A stretch of 64,000 bases of DNA, from the NCBI GenBank assembly GCA_037178625.1, contig CM074127.1:682001-746000 (forward strand), in the 5' to 3' direction. The first letter of the stretch is position 1, and each line of letters begins with the position of its first letter. Positions 21,367 to 30,564 of this stretch are shown here, piece by piece. The notes beneath the pieces are model-generated. The model was given only the letters and a program-made list of their open reading frames with translations, did not search any database and was not told where the DNA came from. Source of the stretch: Skeletonema tropicum. Taxonomy: Eukaryota; Bacillariophyta; Thalassiosirophyceae; Thalassiosirales; Thalassiosiraceae. Position numbers and translations under genes: made by a program.

Positions 21367-21596
21367 CTCTCTGGGCTCGAGTACCGAACGGCTCTAAAAT
21401 TCCTGTTACTTCTCTCCTGCATGCATGCAACTGATGCACATGCATCCATTGCTTGTCCATTGTGCAGTGCCGAATCACCGGGAACCGCCGAATGTAACGC
21501 TGCAATGCCCATGCAATAAAAAGTAGATATAATCATTGCTGCAGGAGGGGTGGCCTCGTACGTAGAACCATACTAATTCCGCTAAGTAACCAAGTT

Positions 21597-21705
21597 GTCA
21601 GCCACGAGACATCGGACAGTTACTCCTGTAACCATTTTTGCTAATAGTGTGGCAGCCACGAGACATCTGAGAGTTACACATGTAACGATTTGGCTGACAA
21701 GTTTC
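21597..21705 (+). repeat. Two tandem ~58-bp repeats
   Basis: CAGCCACGAGACATC occurs at about 21600 and 21656, each followed by GTTAC...TGTAAC. A third partial copy (AGCAGTTACACATGTAACGA followed by TTTCGCGGACAG) lies near 22431-22465, after the hypothetical ORF at 21804. All three can be read as similar peptides with Ser-Tyr-Thr/Ser-Cys-Asn, so they may be exon-derived or mobile-element-derived. Confidence 0.55.
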
Positions 21706-21803
21706 CCGAGCCACCACCACCGACCATCAAATAAAAATAATAGTGTCCATGAGAGAGAGATTCACCATGGAACATTAAATAGACAACATAGATCATCAAC
21801 AAT

Positions 21804-22448
21804 ATGTCGTCAAACAAAATGAAGTATGATGAATGGGCTGACAAGCAGCGTAAAGAGAGAGGGGACACAGTAGAAGTAGGCTCGAAACGATTGAGGAAGG
21901 TAAATCCAAAATATGTCGACAACCAAAAAAGTCACAGCAACACCTCCATTGCCCAAAACAACATCAATAATGAAATTGAGTCGAATGCTGTTTCGTCCAA
22001 AGAGGTACAGGCGGAGCGACATGGGGAGAATGGGTCGTCCCCTGCAACGCAGCGTCTTGTCAAAACATCTACTATGAATAATATTAATGACACAACTTCC
22101 GTCAATAATGCACCCTCCGAATCTCTGCCGTCTACCTCCAGATCTACCTCCCCCCTTCTCGTCAATGATCCGCCTGCCCCCCCAGCAACAGTGATTGCCG
22201 CCGCTGAAAGTCAATTACAACAAGGAAGAGGTTGCAAAGCGTATTGGAGAGAATTTGATTCTCGATGTAGTTGGAAAGTTGCATGTAATTGGTTGAGTTC
22301 ATTAATAATGGGGTTATTTCATGTTAGACTTTTCGTAGAGGTTCAGCCTCCCTACCCATGTAACCCGATGTTACAGATCCTAGTACAAGTTTACGTAGGA
22401 ATTAAATTCCTACGTCATCAGCGAGGAAGCCAGCAGTTACACATGTAA
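21804..22448 (+). CDS. Hypothetical, charged and disordered protein
   Basis: 214 residues. The first 155 are hydrophilic and coding-like (KMKYDEWADKQRKERGD at the start, Lys/Asn/Ser rich, then a Ser/Thr/Pro segment). The last 60 run through a different-looking hydrophobic stretch and the palindrome at 22393-22415, so the genuine C-terminus, or a splice site, may lie near 22245. No family recognised. It precedes the second ankyrin gene by 138 bp in the same direction, so it could also be a 5' exon of that gene; I found no join that proves this. Confidence 0.35.
   Translation: MSSNKMKYDEWADKQRKERGDTVEVGSKRLRKVNPKYVDNQKSHSNTSIAQNNINNEIESNAVSSKEVQAERHGENGSSPATQRLVKTSTMNNINDTTSVNNAPSESLPSTSRSTSPLLVNDPPAPPATVIAAAESQLQQGRGCKAYWREFDSRCSWKVACNWLSSLIMGLFHVRLFVEVQPPYPCNPMLQILVQVYVGIKFLRHQRGSQQLHM
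22393..22415. repeat. 23-bp palindrome
   Basis: ACGTAGGAATT and AATTCCTACGT flank a single A. The half site CTACGTAGGAATTAGTA also appears near 5227-5246, so this may be an end sequence of a small element. Confidence 0.7.
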
Positions 22449-22586
22449 CGATTTCGCGGACAGGTTGAGGCCACCCCTCCTATTGCTGCCCAGCTTGAAG
22501 CCCCAGATTCCCCATCTTTAGTCTCTGTTCTGTGTGTGGCTGCAAGAGTTGTAAATTTTCAGGAAGATTCGATCTCCACCGAAGAT

Positions 22587-24767
22587 ATGAGCGAGAGAGA
22601 TCGTTACGACAATAGGCAATCAGCTCGACAGCTGCCAGTTGAATTGCTGGCGGATGAATTGTATGAATGTTGCACATCTGACAGGCTTTCAGAGGAATTC
22701 CTACGAGAAATAATTGAGCGTCACGAATTGACACCTCATCATAATAATACTAATACAGTGAGCAGCTATCAATTCTTTCGGGTGGCTTGCTGCCATGAAA
22801 AAACAACCGAGGGAATAATTCAATGCCTCCTAGAATATTTTCCCGACGCTGTCAATTATGCTGATGGTGAGGGGCAATTTCCGCTCCACTATGCATGTGC
22901 AAGCGACGACGTGCCACTCGGTGTGATTCAACTGCTCATCGATGTAGCACCTGATTCTGTTCATCATGAAGATGATGGCGGTAACATGCCTCTTCATTTC
23001 TTATGCGCCAGCACAGATTTGGACAAAAGTACAGCATCGGAAATTCTGAAGCTATTCCTCGAGAAGTGTCCTGAATCAATCCGACACAAGAGTAATGACG
23101 GCCATCTTCCAATCCATATCGCTGCCATGAGGACAAAATCTCCAGAATTTTTGAGTATACTAATCGAAGCATATCCAGGATCAGAGCGAATGACTGGTCC
23201 CATGGATATGCTTCCAATCCATTGTGCGTGTATGCAAAATTCTGTGGACATCGTGGAATATTTATACAAACTTTACCCGGATGCAATCGTACATGCAACA
23301 GCAGAAGGAATGTATCCTATTCACGTCGCAGTTGCGAGCACAGGTTTCAGGCACAATAATTATTTGGACGCTGTAGATGTTGTGAAATTCTTGCTAGGTT
23401 GCGATCCCAGTGTAAAAATGCAGGAATTTAAGGAGCTGCCTCTGCTTGTCTGGGCTTGTCTTCTTGAGTACAATGATACAAACATGGCGGCTGCTCTTGA
23501 AAACATAGAGTTAATTTATGATGCACACCCTGAATTCATTCGCGAGGAAGATAGTGACGGCGATCTGCTTCTTCATATCTTATGCGGTAGCAAACGATTC
23601 GATGGAAAAGCAGCAATGGCTATTTTAAAGCTTCTTCTCGAGAAGTGCCCGGAATCAATTCGTCAAGCAAATAATGAGGGCCAACTTCCAATTCATATTG
23701 CTTCCTTAGAGTCAAAACCACCGGATTTTTGTCGGTTGCTGATCGAAGCGTACCCCGGATCTGAGCGAATGACAAGCCTCGACGGTATGCTTCCAATCCA
23801 TAATGCTTGCACTGGCGGTACCGTCGACACAGTAGAATATTTGTACAAACTGTACCCGGATGGCATCAATCATAAAACAACAGGAAGACAAGGAATTTAT
23901 CCAATCAACTCCGCAATAAGCTCTGTGACTCAACGCGAAGGAGCCGATCAAGAAGCTTCTGTTGAAATTGTGAAATTCCTGTTAGGGTGTGATCCCAGGG
24001 TGAAGTTGCAACAATGTTTTACAGCATTATCTCTGCTTATCTGGGCTTGTTTTCAGGAATATAATGATGAAAGTATAGGGTCAGCTCTTGAAATAATCAA
24101 GGCAATTTATGATGCACACCCTCAAGCGATCCAAACAGATGCGATGAACATATTATCAACGGCACAATTCAATATGCACGCACAAGCACAAGCATTCATC
24201 AATAGCGAGCTGGCCTACTCTCTTCAAGCCCGCGACTCTCGTATGATGACAACACCTGATGACAATGGGCAACTCCCACTACACACAGCGCTTCGAAATA
24301 ATGTCAGGCTTGGCTCGATCAAGCTGCTGGTAAAAGGATATCCTCCTGCCGTACAATCTCCCGATAATAGCGGCACATTACCCTTGCACATTGCCTGTGC
24401 GCATCACGATTCTGCTAGCGTTGTGCAATACTTGGTTGAGCTTGATGCAAGTACTCTTGAAGGTGTGGATGAAGACGATAATACTGTTCTCCATTATGCG
24501 TGCCGTGGTGCAAAGTACGAGACGATAGCGCTACTGCTAGAGAAGTACGATGCCGTATCGGTATCGAAACGAAATGCTCAGAAGAAACTCCCACTTGATC
24601 TATTATGGGAAAGCAGTGAGGTTGTCGATAGAGAAAGTGTCGAATACACGGACGTTGTCTTTCAGCTTGTGAAGGCGTATCCCGAGACAGTGATGATTTT
24701 CCTGAATGCTGCCTGCCCTGCCCGGAACGGAAACGAAAAGAAGAGAAAGTTTGGTGTTGAATGTTAG
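22587..24767 (+). CDS. Ankyrin-repeat protein (paralogue 2)
   Basis: 726 residues from the ATG at 22587 (MSERDRYDN). Same cap (LSEEFLREIIERHELT) and same ending (LEKYDAVSVSKRNAQKKLP, then VFQLVKAYPE) as the gene at 13840-15318. It has about 14 ankyrin repeats. A module beginning with PLHFLC, then LEKCPESIRH, IEAYPGSERM, EYLYKLYPD and KFLLGCDP, is present twice in a row (about residues 130-330 and 335-555) but once in paralogue 1. The extra C-terminal residues (ARNGNEKKRKFG) are basic. It probably binds proteins; partner unknown. The next ATG is internal, and no signal peptide is seen. Confidence 0.85.
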   Translation: MSERDRYDNRQSARQLPVELLADELYECCTSDRLSEEFLREIIERHELTPHHNNTNTVSSYQFFRVACCHEKTTEGIIQCLLEYFPDAVNYADGEGQFPLHYACASDDVPLGVIQLLIDVAPDSVHHEDDGGNMPLHFLCASTDLDKSTASEILKLFLEKCPESIRHKSNDGHLPIHIAAMRTKSPEFLSILIEAYPGSERMTGPMDMLPIHCACMQNSVDIVEYLYKLYPDAIVHATAEGMYPIHVAVASTGFRHNNYLDAVDVVKFLLGCDPSVKMQEFKELPLLVWACLLEYNDTNMAAALENIELIYDAHPEFIREEDSDGDLLLHILCGSKRFDGKAAMAILKLLLEKCPESIRQANNEGQLPIHIASLESKPPDFCRLLIEAYPGSERMTSLDGMLPIHNACTGGTVDTVEYLYKLYPDGINHKTTGRQGIYPINSAISSVTQREGADQEASVEIVKFLLGCDPRVKLQQCFTALSLLIWACFQEYNDESIGSALEIIKAIYDAHPQAIQTDAMNILSTAQFNMHAQAQAFINSELAYSLQARDSRMMTTPDDNGQLPLHTALRNNVRLGSIKLLVKGYPPAVQSPDNSGTLPLHIACAHHDSASVVQYLVELDASTLEGVDEDDNTVLHYACRGAKYETIALLLEKYDAVSVSKRNAQKKLPLDLLWESSEVVDRESVEYTDVVFQLVKAYPETVMIFLNAACPARNGNEKKRKFGVEC

Positions 24768-25099
24768 ACTAATTGCTCATGCTGCCGGCTAATTGACTTA
24801 TGATAACATACTGTCATTAAAATCAGCAATGCCTGCATTTGATATGGCAAGTCTACAATCACTTTGTTGATATTCCGCCATCTAATGAAACGAAGAGTTT
24901 ATCGATGGTCCTAAGCTGAGTGGGAGCGAAGATATTGGTTTCTTGCTGCCTGCATTTCAGCGCACCTCGCAAGAAACTTACTGTTGCTTTAGTAAGCACA
25001 CCTGTCGTCAACTAAGTTAGATGGTCTCTATTCATGTTCATAAGTGCCAGTCTTCTATGTAAGGTTCTTCAGTTAATATAGCAGCTTCTAAATTTATTG
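24768..25099. other. Short 3' spacer between convergent genes
   Basis: 332 bp between the ankyrin gene and the convergent TAPT1-family gene. It must hold both 3' UTRs. Nothing else is recognised. Confidence 0.5.
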
Positions 25100-28000
25100 T
25101 TATTGCTTCTTTTTCGTTTCTATGGTCTCCTTATTATTTTCCTTGACCTTCGGAGCCTTCGAACTCAAACCCTTGTCCAAAAATGCCACCCTGGAATCAC
25201 CTCCCAAATTTCTCCGAGCGACAGCACGGATACAAATACCCAAGAACACTTTGAATACGACCAAAACTCCCATGTATTTCAGTAGTCCAATGTAAAACTT
25301 CAACTTACTTCCATCCGCCATCAAATCTACCAAAGCTGAGAATGGATGATCCACATCTCCATTACCTTTGAAGGCAATTGCAAATCGTACTGCTTCATGT
25401 AGGTAACGAGCCGTGACACAAACCAGTGGGATTTGAGCTAAACCCAACCTTTTCACAGCAGCGTGAGTGTAGTCGAGACTTAGACCCTCGTGGCCGATTC
25501 CCGTGACATCTCCCGAGAGTACAAGAGCATAGTCAAAGTATGCTGTGCTCTTGATAAAATTGAACTTGGTGATAAACGAGTGCTTGATCCAGTCACTCAC
25601 TAGTTCTGCCGCAAAGACGATTCCACACATGAAGTAATAATCATTGACCATTGAGCTTGTCATTTCCCCCTGGAAGCGATTAAGGAATAGAATCAACAGG
25701 AGGAATAGCGCGAGTTTGAAGCGCTCACAGATGTCCGAGGTAGTAATCTTGAATAGATTCTGCTTGTTGTATTTCTTGAACACTGTCGATTTGATCTCGG
25801 CAAAGTTCCCACTAATAAGAAGTGTCAAGAGGGCATTGTCGGCCGAGTTCACCGCTACACTGAGGGTTGCAACGTGTACGAATAGGAAGAGGCTGTGAAT
25901 GGTCACGTAGACTCCCACGACGATGATGCTCACGAATAGGCGTGGATGCCGTGGTCTACGAGTCGTATTCCAATAAAGACTATCCCATGCATCTTGACCA
26001 AAGGAACATAGTAGCCTGTCGAAGACTTCCACAATAGCTATCAAGACATACAGCTTGAGCATAGCCTGTCCTCGAATCCAATGGTACAACTTCCCAATCG
26101 AAATTGGACACAATATCTGACTGTACACCAGCCATATCAAGAAGCTCTGCAAAAACGCATACAGATGCCTCCGATGGAATCCTATCCCATGCACATCCGC
26201 TTCATCCGGATTAAGCTTCCACTTTCTCTTTTGAATCATTTTGTAAATCGTACACGCCAAACATACCAACCCCCAAATAAACTTGAGAGGGAGCATTGCC
26301 CAGGGGTAGAGGAAGGAGTCGACACAGACAGCCAATGAGAATGCCATGAGATGTTCGAATTTGGAGGGGATGCGTAGAAATTCTTCCATGTTGGCGTCGA
26401 CATCTTCCGTGGCTGATCCGTCATGGTTACGGGAGTCAATGTTAAGAAGATCATTAATGACGTATTGACTCATTGTTTTGTTCTTTCCACTGTCTGATTG
26501 CTGCTGCTGAGATGACGCTTTGCTCTCCGACTTTTTATCCTTCTTGCTCGATGAAACTGCCTCATTGTTATCAGGGGGAGGATTAGCAGTCACAACCGCA
26601 GAGACACCGCTACCACTATCCCTTGACTTGGAACTGGATATACTCTGAGACCGTTCCTTACTCGAAGCAAAACTATTGGCACGGACTTCACGTTGTTTCA
26701 TATTCCCACTCTTGGGTGTTCGTGTGGTATCGGATGACATGTTCGATGCACACGACGTTGATGGCGGTAATGATTTTTTGGACGAGTTGTTGCCGGCGGA
26801 GGAGGCAGAGCCGCACGATTCCTTCCTCTTGGTTGGAATGTTTACTACGAATACTTCACTCTCCTCCGTCTTTTCATCATTCTTGGCATTCAAATCTGGC
26901 ATGATTAATGGTGGAATGTTCGCAGAGATATCCTTCCCCCCGCTGCTACTATTGGTATCGTTACCAATTGTAGCAGCATCCGCCGTAACCCCCGACGCCA
27001 ACGATTTCTCTCCCCCCTCCTCTCCCTCTTTACCATTCAAAGCTTCAAAGGATGGCTTCCACACTGGAGAACTAATCGTTGGCATCTTGAGCTGCTGTTG
27101 TAAATTATCTCCCCCCTTCCTACTAGCACTTCGTGGAGGTGATACCACTGCATCATTCAAGGAATATGCTCGTCCCTTACCAGCATCACGTCGTAAACGC
27201 AATACCTCGAGATGTGAGGATGTGTACGCCTGACACTCGAGTGATTCCGGCTTGGTCTTGCCAACATTATATTTCGGTGGGATGATCTTGAGTGACGATG
27301 ACAATCCCTTCTTTCTTCGGGTAGGCAATACCTCTATCGACGGTAGAGATGGTGATGACGTGCCTTCCTTTCCTTCACCTTCCGTGGTGGCCTCTGCACT
27401 CTTCTCTGTGGTAACAGTTGCCAATATTGTTGGTGAAGAATGCGATGTTTGCCGATGTAAGACTGGTGAAGATGATGGAGAGTGTAATAATAGTGGATCT
27501 TGCTCACTAACTCTTTCCTCCTTCGTCGTTTCAACGTGAGTTGTTTTAGACACGCTCCCATCTTCAGTACCACCGCAACTGACACTAGCATCTCCACTAC
27601 TACTGTTGCTGCTACCACCATCTCCAGCACCATCAACATTCCCTCCACCACCAGCACCATCATCTGACTCATCACTATTCGCCGCAGCAACCGCATCCAA
27701 CGTAATCAAATTCGGTCCACGAGATTGACCCGGTTCAATATCTAAAAATAGCATACTCATTGTCTTTTTATTTAGATCGGACTCCTTTCCTTTCTTCTTA
27801 TTGCCAATTCTGTTCTTGGCGTTACTAGTATTATTGTAAGGTGTAACACCCAACTTGACACTCAAACTATTCGTTTGCATATTACTTCGTTCCTCCTCAA
27901 CAGATGATTCTACGGATGATAGAACTGGACGATTTAATGAGGCATCTGGTGAATCTAGCGGTGCGTATTGAGTGGTGGAAGGGTGCCATTGGTTTGCATT

Positions 28001-28699
28001 GTTGTTGTTGATCCGTTGTTCATCGGTAGGGGTGTTAGGGGTGTCAGATGATTCCGACTGATTACTTTGTTGACGATGAAATTGTTGTTGATGTTGTTGA
28101 TTGACAAGAATAGTTTGATATAGCTGAGTTAATTGTTGAAGCGATTGTTCTAGGTGGAGTATTCTGTGTTCCAATAGCTCTTCTCTTGATGGTCGTGGCT
28201 GTAGTGGTTCAACTTCTTCGTGTTGGATTGGAGTGCCGTTGTCATGACTATTGCCAGCATCGTTTTGTGCCGCCAACGGTTGAAGGTGAGACAGACCATC
28301 TGCATTCGATAACGGAACTTCATCAGCACCACCGCCAGGATTGTAGTTGCTATCATCGTTGCCATCAAGACAGCGCTCTGAAGAAGCGATTGTTCCTCCT
28401 TCCCTCGATGACACCAAATTCACATCAGAATTATGTGCTTCAAATGAAGATAAAGTGAGGCCGATATCGTGAGATGATGACGAATTGGAGGACGTAGGTT
28501 CAGGTAAGATGACTCCGTGATTATGGTTGTCATTTTCGTTTGGATTGGAGGGCCCATCAGTGTCGTCTGTGGCTGTGGTAGGAGGATTGTGATGGCTCTC
28601 GTCATGATGTGAAATTGATGATGATGGTTCTGTAGTCATGTCAAGCCGATTGGCCAGCCCAACCACCTCCTCCTCGGTCACTGCATTACCGGCATCCAT
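25100..28699 (-). CDS. TAPT1/EMP65-family multi-pass membrane protein with long disordered N-terminus
   Basis: 1199 residues, single exon. The C-terminal 430 residues match the TAPT1 family (human TAPT1, yeast EMP65): RIPSKFEHL, LYPWAMLPLKF, then the very conserved blocks IVEVFDRLLCSFGQD, ATLSVAVNSADNALLTLL, SGNFAEIKSTVFKK, SDICERFKLALFLLL, SDWIKHSFITKFN and a final hydrophobic helix near residues 1135-1160. About eight membrane segments are visible. Family members sit in the ER, where EMP65 works with SLP1 in a quality-control complex, and TAPT1 affects secretion and cilia in animals. The N-terminal 770 residues are Ser/Asn/Gln-rich and disordered, much longer than the animal form; a short coiled-coil/Gln stretch lies near residue 180-210. 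The C-terminal tail is lysine rich. The role here is inferred from the family. Confidence 0.9.
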   Translation of the reverse strand: MDAGNAVTEEEVVGLANRLDMTTEPSSSISHHDESHHNPPTTATDDTDGPSNPNENDNHNHGVILPEPTSSNSSSSHDIGLTLSSFEAHNSDVNLVSSREGGTIASSERCLDGNDDSNYNPGGGADEVPLSNADGLSHLQPLAAQNDAGNSHDNGTPIQHEEVEPLQPRPSREELLEHRILHLEQSLQQLTQLYQTILVNQQHQQQFHRQQSNQSESSDTPNTPTDEQRINNNNANQWHPSTTQYAPLDSPDASLNRPVLSSVESSVEEERSNMQTNSLSVKLGVTPYNNTSNAKNRIGNKKKGKESDLNKKTMSMLFLDIEPGQSRGPNLITLDAVAAANSDESDDGAGGGGNVDGAGDGGSSNSSSGDASVSCGGTEDGSVSKTTHVETTKEERVSEQDPLLLHSPSSSPVLHRQTSHSSPTILATVTTEKSAEATTEGEGKEGTSSPSLPSIEVLPTRRKKGLSSSLKIIPPKYNVGKTKPESLECQAYTSSHLEVLRLRRDAGKGRAYSLNDAVVSPPRSASRKGGDNLQQQLKMPTISSPVWKPSFEALNGKEGEEGGEKSLASGVTADAATIGNDTNSSSGGKDISANIPPLIMPDLNAKNDEKTEESEVFVVNIPTKRKESCGSASSAGNNSSKKSLPPSTSCASNMSSDTTRTPKSGNMKQREVRANSFASSKERSQSISSSKSRDSGSGVSAVVTANPPPDNNEAVSSSKKDKKSESKASSQQQQSDSGKNKTMSQYVINDLLNIDSRNHDGSATEDVDANMEEFLRIPSKFEHLMAFSLAVCVDSFLYPWAMLPLKFIWGLVCLACTIYKMIQKRKWKLNPDEADVHGIGFHRRHLYAFLQSFLIWLVYSQILCPISIGKLYHWIRGQAMLKLYVLIAIVEVFDRLLCSFGQDAWDSLYWNTTRRPRHPRLFVSIIVVGVYVTIHSLFLFVHVATLSVAVNSADNALLTLLISGNFAEIKSTVFKKYNKQNLFKITTSDICERFKLALFLLLILFLNRFQGEMTSSMVNDYYFMCGIVFAAELVSDWIKHSFITKFNFIKSTAYFDYALVLSGDVTGIGHEGLSLDYTHAAVKRLGLAQIPLVCVTARYLHEAVRFAIAFKGNGDVDHPFSALVDLMADGSKLKFYIGLLKYMGVLVVFKVFLGICIRAVARRNLGGDSRVAFLDKGLSSKAPKVKENNKETIETKKKQ

Positions 28700-29357
28700 G
28701 TTTACTCACTGCTCGTTGACATTGCTTCTATCTTGTGCGGATGATAACAGTGATAGTGAGCCGCTCATTCCAGATGGATGGCATCAAAGACGAAGAGATA
28801 CGAACGGAGAGTATCGTAGATAGAGAGTTAGTCCGATGACGTTGCACTGCTGCAAATGTCGTACAGATACCCATCTGAAATTTTGCCGTCGTTCATGTCC
28901 ATGAAGGTGAAGGCTCGAAGTACTTATTGTATTGTATACCGAGGCAGGGCATAGAGCACCTCATTACCATCACAATTAGTCCATCATGAATAATAACATT
29001 TGCAGCTGATAGTAGAGAGAGTAGAGAGAAAGAGAATGCATAATATTGCATAAGTAAGTAGTGGTAGTGGTAGATACTCCTCTATCATTCTCTCTCCTCA
29101 GCCTCAGCTGATTCATCCTGTATCTGCCTCGTAACATCTAAATCATTTTTATTTTATTTTTCTTGTTGTTTTTCTTCTGTTACACAAAGAGTTCCAAGTA
29201 ATTGCATCTTGCGTATCTTTTACATCATTGTGGAAACTCTATTCACATACCTACTTTTCGGATCTTTCCCCAGATACCTTTTACTTTCAGTGAGGTCTTG
29301 CCCCATCGTTTGTCTCATTCTTTCCCCTCAACACATGCTGCACGAAAATGTCAACCT
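28700..29357. other. Upstream region of the TAPT1-family gene and 3' flank of the cysteine-rich gene
   Basis: 658 bp, AT-rich with T-runs near 29150-29180. No ORF supported. It should hold the TAPT1-family promoter, since both neighbours are on the minus strand. Confidence 0.4.
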
Positions 29358-30032
29358 CTAGTAGAAGCGGCACCTGGGTTTCCAAGGCAATCTATCTTCG
29401 CAACACTCTTCTTTGCTGCTGTAGAGTTCAAACCAAGATTCTGCAACTCCACCACAGGGTGACTCTCCATTGCAGTCTTGGACGCATGTCCCCCCTTCAT
29501 AGCGAACGTACCACTCATTACTTCCGACATCTGCAGTGCCAAGACATTCCTTCAATCCCCAGTGAAAATGCCTTTCACAGCATTTTTCGAGCGTGGTAGA
29601 AAGGTACCACGCTTGATTATTGAGCATGTAAGTTGGCATCTTATCATCATCGAGACAAGTAGCAGTGCTACTGCTACTTCCAGACCAACTGGGGTAGTAC
29701 TTTCCATTCGTCAGCTTAGGTCGAATCCCAGTGCACCCAAAATAATTCCATCCATAAAACTTTTCGCAACATTCTTCAATAGAGTTGGATAAGAAATAGT
29801 CTGCATTGCTAAGCATGTAATAAGGTTCTGTTCCTGTAGAAAAACGATTTATTGAGAGAACATAATGTGCATAAGTGAATGCTGCGCTGTAGCTCTTACA
29901 CATACGAAGATAGAAGATTGGACAACAACATGCTTACTTACCATCATCAACACAGCCTTCATTAGATCCGTCCCAATCAGGATAAAATAGTGCAGTATTA
30001 CAGTCATCATTTTCAGGAGGATACCTGCCCAT
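29358..30032 (-). CDS. Cysteine-rich diatom repeat protein, at least two exons, 5' end uncertain
   Basis: Exon pieces 30032(or 30024)-29942 and 29833-29358 join in frame through a 108-bp intron (donor GATGATG|gtaagt, acceptor tctacag|GAACAG). The protein has repeats of the type FYPDWDGSNEGCVDDG, EPYYMLSNADYFLSNS, IEECCEKFYGWNY, and YYPSWSG, CLDDDKMPTYMLNNQ, LEKCCERHFHW, followed by EECCEDRLPWK. This Trp/Cys pattern occurs in many diatom proteins, often secreted or cell-surface; I do not know its function. An ATG at 30032 would start MGRYPPENDDC without a signal peptide, while gggcag at 30025 looks like a 3' splice site, so an upstream exon with a signal sequence probably exists but I could not identify it. 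Confidence 0.7.
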
Positions 30033-30564
30033 GCAAGAATGATGCTTCGTTTATTGAATGGAATGATGATAATAATAATAATAATAATGATGCGAACGAA
30101 TCATCCGACCAAGCCAAGATGGGTGTCAGCGACGAGGCTTCTCTATGTACTACTGAAGCGCCCCATGTCCCGGTCGGTGGTCGGTCGGTGGCGCTGCAAG
30201 TAGCAAGATGCAAGCTAGCTACTTACTTCTGCAAGCCAGGTGGAGATGTCAACAAACTACACAAGTATTGTAGATATAAAGCGACGGACATCAGTTTGTG
30301 GATGAAGGTCTGTTAGTGTCATAACAGGCTTCTTAAACTTCAACCCGGGGCATTCCCTCCATTTAAAAGAAGAAAAGCAGCACTCAAAAGAGAGAAACGG
30401 CATTGCAAACCTGGATGGATCTTTTGTTGTGTATGTGACTTGATGTTGTTGACGTTTTTTGGAGATTTGGATTTGAATTTGGATTTGGGCATCCATCATG
30501 GCGAAGTATCGGAGCCGAGCATAGTCATAGTAGAGCAAACCGATATATAGATCATTCATTCAAG
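30033..30564. other. Divergent upstream region
   Basis: 532 bp between the cysteine-rich gene and the coiled-coil gene. Holds an (AAT)n tract at 30070-30090 and a CGGTCGGTGGTCGGTCGGTG tandem near 30171-30190. A first exon of the cysteine-rich gene may be hidden here. Confidence 0.4.

Larger units (their letters stand above)
19629..21803. other. Intergenic, no gene I can support
   Basis: Several open frames exist but none shows a known domain or a clear start. A minus-strand stretch around 21000-21200 encodes a Trp/Glu-rich frame (EEEDLGWCGEECPWNS) that might be an exon. A CTAT microsatellite lies at 21346-21366. From about 21597 there are repeated GCCACGAGACATC words leading to GTTACACATGTAACG. 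Confidence 0.4.

Noticed and set aside
22536..22586. Extended start (GTG) for the second ankyrin protein
   Set aside because: The ATG at 22587 aligns with the start of the paralogue; non-ATG starts are not expected here.
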